NCBI GenBank assembly: GCA_903858085.1
Contig: CAIOHJ010000229.1
Span: forward strand, 1 to 10,939
Origin: an uncultured Chloroflexota bacterium
GTDB lineage: Bacteria; Chloroflexota; Anaerolineae; Caldilineales; Caldilineaceae
Length of the DNA stretch: 10,939 nucleotides
Reading direction: 5' to 3'
Numbering within the stretch: the first letter of the stretch is position 1; every line of letters begins with the position of its first letter. A model generated the notes under the pieces. That model worked only from the letters and a program-made list of their open reading frames with translations, searched no databases and had not been told where the DNA came from. This document shows positions 6,116-10,939 of the stretch, in pieces. Position numbers and translations under genes: made by a program.

Positions 6116-7273
6116 TTATTCGGCTGCCTGGATATTGGCGCCGACGACGCTGTCCCAGTTGGCGACGATGATTTCTTTGCCGGCGACAAGCTGTTCATTG
6201 GTGGGGAAGATGGCGCCGCTCACGTCGGGCAGTTTGTTGAGCAGCTCTTCGGGCACGACGCCGCGTGCGCGCAGATCGGCTTCCCGGATCGGGTGGCAGT
6301 AGCCTTTCATCCAGAGCAGCTGGCCTTCATCGGAGTAGAGGTATTCCATCCAAAGTTTGGCAGCATTGGGGTGGGGGGCGTAGGCGCTGATCGCCTGCAG
6401 ATAGACGCCGGCCAGCCGTGCGTCGCTTGGCACCACCACTTCTACGGGGGGGTTGCCCTCAAAGCTGTCTGCGCCGGCCAGGGCGTTGTAGTCCCAGGTA
6501 ATGCGCACGGGGGTCTCTCCCCGTGCGACCAGGGCGTTGTTGGCGATGGTGGGCACCAGGTTGCCTTTGGCGTTCAGCTCGGCAAAAAACGACAGGCCGG
6601 CTGCTGGATCTTCGAGGGAGCCGCCGGCGGCGAGGCTGGCATTTTGCACGGCGAGAATGGCCTGGTTGGAGGTGCGGGGGTCGCCTGACAGTGCGACTTG
6701 AGAGCGGTACTCCTCTTTGAGCAGGTCAGCCCAGCTTTGCGGGTTGTTGGCCACGACGTCTTTGTTGATCATAAACGACATGACGCCGTAGTAATCTCCG
6801 TACCAGTAGCCGTCCGGGTCCTTGACGTCGTCGGGGATGGTTTCCCAGGTGCTGACTTTGTAGGGTTGAATCAGCCCTTCGTCTTTGGCCTGCTTGCCAA
6901 AGGCAAACCCCACGTCGATCACATCGGGGGCTTGGGGTCCTTTGTTGTCTTTGTTGGCCTTGATGGCTTCCAACTCGTCGCCAGAGCCGGCATCAGGGTT
7001 CAGCTCGTTGACGGTGAGTCCATATTTGGACTTAAAGGTTTCGATGACCTCGCCGTAGTTGCACCAGTCGTGCGGCAGCGCGATCACGGTCAACTCTCCT
7101 TCGGCTTGTGCGGCGGCCACGAGCTCTTCCAGTCCGGCTGGGGCCTCTGCGGCAGGGGCGTCTGTGGCCTCGGCAGGGGCTGCTGCAGGCACTGCTGCGG
7201 TGCAGCCCGACAGCGCGAAGATCACCAGCCCAAACAAAACCGACTTCAACACAGTGCGTTGTTTGTGTTTCAT
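6116..7273 (-). CDS. Lipoprotein substrate-binding protein, PotD/AfuA-like (extracellular solute-binding family)
   Basis: This 385-residue binding protein captures the ligand outside the membrane for the PotABC-like importer. Basic start MKHKQR, a hydrophobic stretch at 9-21 and lipobox LSGC put the lipidated Cys at 24. An Ala/Pro/Thr-rich linker (25-46) follows, and the mature domain starts near 48. Recognisable blocks of a type-2 periplasmic binding fold are APDVIDVGFAFG (115-126), DGYWYGDYYGVMSF (154-167), WADLLKEEYRSQVALSGDPR (181-200), ITWDYNALAG (258-267) and HPNAAKLWMEYLYSDEGQ (301-318). Relatives are loosely labelled spermidine/putrescine, iron or aminoethylphosphonate binding proteins, so the ligand is uncertain. 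ATG 7273 has AGAGGAGAA about 6 bases upstream. It is first in the operon, behind the promoter at 7352-7380. Confidence 0.93.
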   Translation of the reverse strand: MKHKQRTVLKSVLFGLVIFALSGCTAAVPAAAPAEATDAPAAEAPAGLEELVAAAQAEGELTVIALPHDWCNYGEVIETFKSKYGLTVNELNPDAGSGDELEAIKANKDNKGPQAPDVIDVGFAFGKQAKDEGLIQPYKVSTWETIPDDVKDPDGYWYGDYYGVMSFMINKDVVANNPQSWADLLKEEYRSQVALSGDPRTSNQAILAVQNASLAAGGSLEDPAAGLSFFAELNAKGNLVPTIANNALVARGETPVRITWDYNALAGADSFEGNPPVEVVVPSDARLAGVYLQAISAYAPHPNAAKLWMEYLYSDEGQLLWMKGYCHPIREADLRARGVVPEELLNKLPDVSGAIFPTNEQLVAGKEIIVANWDSVVGANIQAAE

Positions 7274-7351
7274 TCCGTTCTCCTCTGTGATTCAGCTGTA
7301 CAAAATAAAGTTCGGGCAGAAGCTCTGTTGGCGACAACCAGAACGTTTTGT

Positions 7352-7380
7352 ATCTTCCATGAGAACAGCTGATTTGTCAA
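7352..7380 (-). promoter_or_regulatory. Probable sigma70 promoter of the PotDBCA-like operon
   Basis: The minus strand has a perfect TTGACA (7380-7375), a 17-base spacer and GAAGAT (7357-7352), a weak -10 matching three of six. The start would fall near 7345, giving a leader of about 70 bases to ATG 7273. It is the only good -35 in the 188-base gap between the upstream stop at 7462 and this operon. Confidence 0.45.
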
Positions 7381-7389
7381 TCAGACAAA
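7373..7389. promoter_or_regulatory. Inverted repeat over the -35 box, operator candidate
   Basis: TTTGTC (7373-7378) and GACAAA (7384-7389) are perfect inverted arms separated by AATCA. The element overlaps the TTGACA box, a position where a bound dimeric repressor would block RNA polymerase. No regulator gene is present in the window, so which protein binds, if any, is unknown. Confidence 0.4.
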
Positions 7390-7461
7390 AACGAGGAACG
7401 CCTGCGGGGGTCTGGTAAAAATCTCACCCGCCTGAATTCCCCGGCGACAGCCTTCCCTCTC

Positions 7462-8796
7462 TCAAAGCTCTGGGCGCAGGCAGTCTTTGCGCAAGGGCCA
7501 GACAATCCCTGCCAGCGGGTTGAGCAGCCCCGGATAGTCTTCCCCAAAAAGTTCACAGTTGGCTGCCGTATTCCTCCGCGGTGCATGCCCCCCCTTCATC
7601 TGCATCACTGAGTTCTTCGAACCCTGCGGCAGCACGATCCCCCCCACCGCTCTGCTGTCCCCCCGATCCGACAACCCCAGGCAGTGCCCCAGTTCATGGG
7701 CGAGCAGGTGCCTGTGCCCCCCGTCGCGCAATGCCCACAACGCAAGAACAACCCCTGCGTTCGCTGTGGTGATGTCATAGGCAATCCCAGGAAGGCTCGA
7801 TCCGCTCTGCCGTTTCACCTCCCGCACAAGAAAGATCTCGATCGTCGACGGGGCGTCCGCCGCAGCCATCAGCCCTGAAAACGCCGTGCCGCTGTCGATA
7901 AATTCTTCCCACGTCTCAGCGGCATAGGTCACCACAATCCCTTCTCCCTGCGTCTCCACCTGCAGCGCAAGGATGGCCTGCTCCCGCCAGACTTCACAGG
8001 AGCCGGCCACCTGGCTGGCACACAGACCTGGCAGTTCCCCCCGCTCTGCCTCGGTGGCGGCAAACAGGCAGTGAAAGCGAATGGGAAGGCGGCGGATGAG
8101 CATTTCGGTGGCGCCTGCTGCACACGGGCTGGTCGGACGCGTGCAAAGCCGGTAGGACACCCCCCCCTCGACAACTGTGTCCGGGCTGTCGTCAGGCTGC
8201 GCTTCGTCGACCGAGGCGAACTCAAGCTGCAGCGGATCGTTGAAGGTGATGGTGCGAGCCAGATTCTCCACCCCGCGCCCGCTGTTCGACGCTGTGTCGT
8301 CCCAAAGAAAAAGTTTGACCGACAGCCCGACCGTCCTGTCCTCCCCAGAAACCTGCTCCCACTGCTGCTCCCACTGCAGCGCGCCGTCCATGTACACCAC
8401 CGGCGGAATGAAGGCATCTGTGAAGGCCTCTGTGAAGGCCTCTGTTTCTGTCGGAAAGTAGGTGCCGCGTTCGATTGCGGCCAGCGTCAACTGGCGATAG
8501 TGCACCTGCAGCCGCAGACCGGTCACCTCCCCGTTCCCCCGCTGTCCGCCGGTGGGCACTGCCCCCACCGGCCCTGCGATTGTGACGCGGCCAAAAGGGT
8601 TCTCCTCAACCTCAACCACCCACCCCCCCAATGCGATGCGCGCAATCTCCTCCACCACAAAGGTGCCGCTCTCGTCCTGCCGGCCGCGCAGCAGAATCTC
8701 ACCAGAGTGCTCCATCCAAAATTCACCGTCGTTGATTTTTGCCAAACCGCTCGACTGCGCGATCCAGAGCCCGCTTGCGTTTTCGTTGTTGTTCAT
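7462..8796 (-). CDS. Putative metzincin-like zinc metallopeptidase, family not recognised
   Basis: This is a 444-residue protein. Residues 363-377 contain HELGHCLGLSD: His367, Glu368 and His371 form the zinc/catalytic core, Gly374 is the conserved turn, and Asp377 takes the place of the usual third His, as in snapalysin-type (M7) enzymes. NSVMQM (395-400) supplies a candidate Met-turn (Met398). The N-terminal ~280 residues look beta-rich and match no family I know. A Thr-Glu-Ala-Phe repeat (117-129) and a Trp-Glu-Gln-Gln repeat (142-148) interrupt them. No signal peptide or membrane segment is visible, which is odd for this class. ATG 8796 (MNNNENASGL) has GAGG 6 bases upstream and is preferred over GTG 8844, which lacks a ribosome site. 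It follows the LysM lipoprotein by 63 bases, probably in one operon. Peptidase activity is inferred from the motif only. Confidence 0.8.
   Translation of the reverse strand: MNNNENASGLWIAQSSGLAKINDGEFWMEHSGEILLRGRQDESGTFVVEEIARIALGGWVVEVEENPFGRVTIAGPVGAVPTGGQRGNGEVTGLRLQVHYRQLTLAAIERGTYFPTETEAFTEAFTDAFIPPVVYMDGALQWEQQWEQVSGEDRTVGLSVKLFLWDDTASNSGRGVENLARTITFNDPLQLEFASVDEAQPDDSPDTVVEGGVSYRLCTRPTSPCAAGATEMLIRRLPIRFHCLFAATEAERGELPGLCASQVAGSCEVWREQAILALQVETQGEGIVVTYAAETWEEFIDSGTAFSGLMAAADAPSTIEIFLVREVKRQSGSSLPGIAYDITTANAGVVLALWALRDGGHRHLLAHELGHCLGLSDRGDSRAVGGIVLPQGSKNSVMQMKGGHAPRRNTAANCELFGEDYPGLLNPLAGIVWPLRKDCLRPEL
8353..8376. repeat. Two tandem 12-bp units inside the peptidase gene
   Basis: CTGCTCCCACTG occurs twice back to back (8353-8364 and 8365-8376), encoding the Trp-Glu-Gln-Gln/Trp-Glu-Gln duplication near residues 142-148. 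Identical bases suggest a recent in-frame duplication. Confidence 0.75.
8410..8445. repeat. Three tandem 12-bp units inside the peptidase gene
   Basis: GAAGGCATCTGT (8410-8421) is followed by two identical GAAGGCCTCTGT units (8422-8433, 8434-8445). They encode a four-residue Thr-Glu/Asp-Ala-Phe repeat. Multiples of three keep the frame, so copy number could vary without breaking the gene. Confidence 0.8.
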
Positions 8797-8859
8797 GCCA
8801 TGCCTCTCTTTGGTCTGTGACAAGCCCTCTGCCCCTTGATCCACTTCCCGCCACCAGCG

Positions 8860-10209
8860 TCAGTCCCCGGCCAACACTGAAATTTGCACAAACGGAGGAT
8901 TCGAACTGCCGTCCCTGTGCTGCAAGACATAGCAGTCGCCGCGGTCCCCGGGCAGCGGCAAGGTCAGGTCAAGAAACCAACCGCCCGGCTCGCCCCGAAC
9001 TGCGGCGCCTGGGGGCCAGCTGCGGAAGGTTTCCGGCGCACACTTCTTGTTGCCCTCCACCCTTCCCTGAAATAGAATCAGGGAGTTTGCGCCAACCGGC
9101 GGGCTGCCGCCGCACAGGTGCACGCGGTATACCCCGCCGCCACGAGTGGAAACATAGCCGGTTTCTCTCGCAAAAGGTTCTGTGCGGAAGGTGCGCGTCA
9201 CAGGGGCGGGCGAGCTTGCCGTGACATAGGCGATCGTGTATTCGGAATCCGCAGCAGCGCAGGTCGCTTCCCAGACTGCCGCCTGCACAGCCTCTTCATC
9301 GACGGTGATCGTTGTGGTGGGCAGCAGCAGAGCCACGCTGCCGCTGCGGGTCAGCGTAAAGGTCACGTCCTCGGTGGCACCGCAGGCACCCAAGATACGC
9401 TCGCCACCGGCAAAGATGCCGTCCATCGCCCAGATCGTCCCGTTGGGCGCTTTTTCGCCGACGCTGATCTCCGCTCCATCGGCGCACAGCAGCTGGCCCC
9501 CAGGAAACCCGCTGCCAAAGTCGACCTCCTCCCCGAATGCCCCGATCGGCCTGACCGGCGAACAGGCAAACGGGGCGCAGGCCGTCCCCTCCTCGTCGGC
9601 AGCTGGCTGTCGCGGCAGCCAGAGCCCGCGACCGGCGTAGATCGTGTCGTCGGGCAGGCAGTTTGCCTGGCGAATCGACTCCACCGACGCGCCCACCCCG
9701 GCCGCCAGGGTCGACAGGGTGTCGCCAGGCTGCACCACCCAGACCACCCACCCTGCTGGTGCGGCGCAGCGTGTCGGTTCGGGCGACTGCGTTGCCGTCG
9801 GGGGCGGCGCCACCGGCAGCCAAAGCGTCTGGCCCAGATAGATTGTGCTGTCCGCCAGGCAGTTTGCCTGCATCAGCGCAGACACGCTTGCGCCGCTGGC
9901 GACCTCCAGCCGAGAAAGTGTATCGCCCTCCCCCACCGTGTACCGGACCCAGCCCGCCGGCACGGCGCAGCCGGTGGCCGTCACCAGGGGGGTCGCCGAA
10001 AGAACCGGGGTGGGGGGCGTCGCTGCGCCCGCAGGCGTCCAGGTCGCCGCAGCAGCCTGGACAGGCGTTGCCGGTGCAGGCGTTGCCGGTGCAGGCGTTG
10101 CCGTCGGAACCGGCGCAGGGGTAGGTTCCGGGTCGCCGCACCCCCCCAGCAGCAACACAAGGCACAGCCCCAGGCTGCGCAGACACCGTGCAACAGTCGA
10201 ATTGTTCAT
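8860..10209 (-). CDS. Lipoprotein with two LysM domains
   Basis: This is a 449-residue exported lipoprotein. A hydrophobic stretch (10-22) ends in lipobox LGGC, with the lipidated Cys at 24, then a Thr/Pro/Ala linker to about residue 78. LysM 1 spans about 88-132 (RYTVGEGDTLSRL ... GQTLWLP) and LysM 2 about 156-199 (WVVQPGDTLSTLAAG ... GLWLP). Each is preceded by a Cys-Ala-x-Pro-Ala-Gly-Trp entry (Cys81, Cys148) and contains an Ala-Asn-Cys-Leu core (Cys117, Cys184), suggesting one disulfide per repeat. LysM domains bind peptidoglycan or other N-acetylglucosamine glycans. The C-terminal ~240 residues are Cys-rich, probably beta-stranded and unassigned. ATG 10209 is set by GGAGGAGGAA about 7 bases upstream and by its 4-bp ATGA overlap with the TPR gene; the longer open frame upstream lies over that gene and is discounted. 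Confidence 0.88.
   Translation of the reverse strand: MNNSTVARCLRSLGLCLVLLLGGCGDPEPTPAPVPTATPAPATPAPATPVQAAAATWTPAGAATPPTPVLSATPLVTATGCAVPAGWVRYTVGEGDTLSRLEVASGASVSALMQANCLADSTIYLGQTLWLPVAPPPTATQSPEPTRCAAPAGWVVWVVQPGDTLSTLAAGVGASVESIRQANCLPDDTIYAGRGLWLPRQPAADEEGTACAPFACSPVRPIGAFGEEVDFGSGFPGGQLLCADGAEISVGEKAPNGTIWAMDGIFAGGERILGACGATEDVTFTLTRSGSVALLLPTTTITVDEEAVQAAVWEATCAAADSEYTIAYVTASSPAPVTRTFRTEPFARETGYVSTRGGGVYRVHLCGGSPPVGANSLILFQGRVEGNKKCAPETFRSWPPGAAVRGEPGGWFLDLTLPLPGDRGDCYVLQHRDGSSNPPFVQISVLAGD
10062..10103. repeat. 15-bp tandem repeat coding the lipoprotein linker
   Basis: CAGGCGTTGCCGGTG is present twice exactly (10062-10076, 10077-10091) with 12 bases of a third copy (10092-10103). 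On the coding strand it encodes a Pro-Ala-Pro-Ala-Thr linker between the lipid anchor and LysM 1, so length variation would alter reach from the membrane. Confidence 0.85.
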
Positions 10210-10939
10210 GGCTGTTCCTCCTCCCCCCCACAAAACCGCCTCATCTCTTCCTGGGAGGCGCGCCAGTGTTCGAGCTTTGCCGCTGGAACGACGGATCTTC
10301 CAGCGCGCTGCCTGTTGCCATTTGCCAGCGCAGCCCCATACCCTTCTGCCGCAGCACAAAAGTCGCCCAGCTCCTTGGCGGCAGCCGCCACGCAGCCCCA
10401 GCCCTCTGCTGCCGTGCGCACATCCTGCTGCACACCCGCCTGCTCCAAAAGGTCGACCGTCTGCTGGCAATTGTGCCGCATCGCTTCCCAGTCGCTGCGG
10501 CGCTGTGCCATCTGCCCCAGATAGCCATAGGCAAGCGCTGCAACCGCTTTGAGCCCGCTCCCCCCGCCCGCCGCCAACAACGCGGTCACCCTCTCGAAGT
10601 GCGCCTCAGCCTCTGCCACCGACCAGCCGGGTAAGCCGGCGCGCACGCCCAGCCAGTGCGCGATGCCGATGCCCAGCGCCGCTTTGGCTGGAACCCAGGC
10701 AGCAGGAGGCTGGTCGGCAGCCCCCTGCGCCAGCGCAAAGGACTCGGCTGCTGTCTCCAAAACCCCTGGGTGGATTCCCAGCACCTTGATGCCAGGTTGG
10801 TCGTAGATCTTGGCCTGTTCCAGCGCCACGATGCCCAGCCCAAGATAGGCCCGGCTGTACTCCGGCTTGTGTTCCACGGCGGCCCGAAAGGCCTGCTCGG
10901 CCTCAGCCAGCCTGACTGCACGCGCCGGGTCAGTCGGCA
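10206..10939 (-). CDS. TPR-repeat protein (5' part cut by window edge)
   Basis: The C-terminal 243 residues are visible and the frame is open to the right edge. Helical TPR-like units can be seen: an AEAEQAFRAAVEHKPEYSRAYLGLGIVAL block at the N-terminal end of the visible part, a WSVAEAEAHFERVTALLAAGGGSGLKAVAALAYGYLGQMA-type block in the middle and a TAAEGWGCVAAAAKELGDFCAAAEGYGAAL block near the end. TPRs act as protein-docking scaffolds. No catalytic domain is present in the visible part; anything at the N-terminus is unknown. The tail ends in an acidic Gly-Gly-Glu-Glu-Glu-Gln-Pro. Its stop overlaps the lipoprotein start (ATGA, 10206-10209), so the two are translationally coupled and probably work together. 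Confidence 0.8.
   Translation of the reverse strand, partial: PTDPARAVRLAEAEQAFRAAVEHKPEYSRAYLGLGIVALEQAKIYDQPGIKVLGIHPGVLETAAESFALAQGAADQPPAAWVPAKAALGIGIAHWLGVRAGLPGWSVAEAEAHFERVTALLAAGGGSGLKAVAALAYGYLGQMAQRRSDWEAMRHNCQQTVDLLEQAGVQQDVRTAAEGWGCVAAAAKELGDFCAAAEGYGAALANGNRQRAGRSVVPAAKLEHWRASQEEMRRFCGGEEEQP

Noticed and set aside
7400..7461. Possible terminator after the metallopeptidase gene
   Set aside because: The only stem before the T-run is about 4 bp with a 10-base loop and is separated from the Ts, so it is too weak to call.
10062..10103. Short direct repeats as a CRISPR-like array
   Set aside because: The units are 15 bp, contiguous without spacers and encode an in-frame Pro/Ala/Thr linker.
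8860..10470. 536-codon version of the LysM lipoprotein
   Set aside because: The extra 87 residues overlap the TPR gene and would bury the signal peptide; ATG 10209 has a strong ribosome site and the lipobox at the right distance.
9118..10524. 468-codon open frame on the plus strand
   Set aside because: It is antisense to the LysM lipoprotein and TPR gene, Arg/Ala-rich with repeat-derived Arg-Arg-Cys runs, and has no family resemblance.

Overview
The window is a GC-rich bacterial chromosome segment in which every supported gene lies on the minus strand. The best guess for the host is a Chloroflexota bacterium, of the Anaerolineae/Caldilineae kind. The reasons are the LysM lipoprotein whose repeats have a Cys-x-x-Pro-x-Gly-Trp entry and an Ala-Asn-Cys-Leu core, the Ala/Pro/Thr-rich linker after a lipobox, and the PotD-like binding protein. 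This placement is inference from protein style, not a database match.

Read in the direction of transcription (right to left), there are three blocks. Block 1 (10939 to 7462) is a compact three-gene unit: a TPR-repeat protein cut by the right edge, a lipoprotein with two LysM domains overlapping it by 4 bp (ATGA), and, 63 bp later, a 444-residue protein with a metzincin-like zinc site (HELGHCLGLSD plus a downstream Met) but no visible signal peptide. I recognise the domains but not the system; it is the most likely undescribed module here. Block 2 (7380 to 3248) is a complete ABC importer of the spermidine/putrescine-iron-phosphonate type. It has a plausible sigma70 promoter with an inverted repeat over its -35 box, a lipoprotein binding protein, a strong intercistronic hairpin, two different permeases and a TOBE-containing ATPase.

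Block 3 (about 3206 to 1) starts beyond a 31-bp near-perfect palindrome (3200-3230). It contains a hydrophobic reading frame fused in frame to the N-terminus of a xanthine dehydrogenase/CO dehydrogenase large-subunit (CoxL-like) gene. That gene has lost most of its middle: the N-terminal ~100 codons are joined out of frame to the C-terminal ~50 codons. The fossil runs straight into a second ABC importer of the SsuBC/TauBC/ThiXZ (NMT1/THI5-associated) type: permease, ATPase, second permease (cut by the left edge). No binding protein for this importer is visible; it may lie beyond the left edge.

The two importers are of unrelated subtypes and probably bring in different small molecules. The CoxL fossil beside the second importer hints that it once formed part of a take-up-and-hydroxylate pathway for an N-heterocycle such as a purine or pyrimidine, but this is inference. 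No RNA genes, insertion sequences, CRISPR arrays or plus-strand genes are supported. All gaps between genes are under 200 bases.
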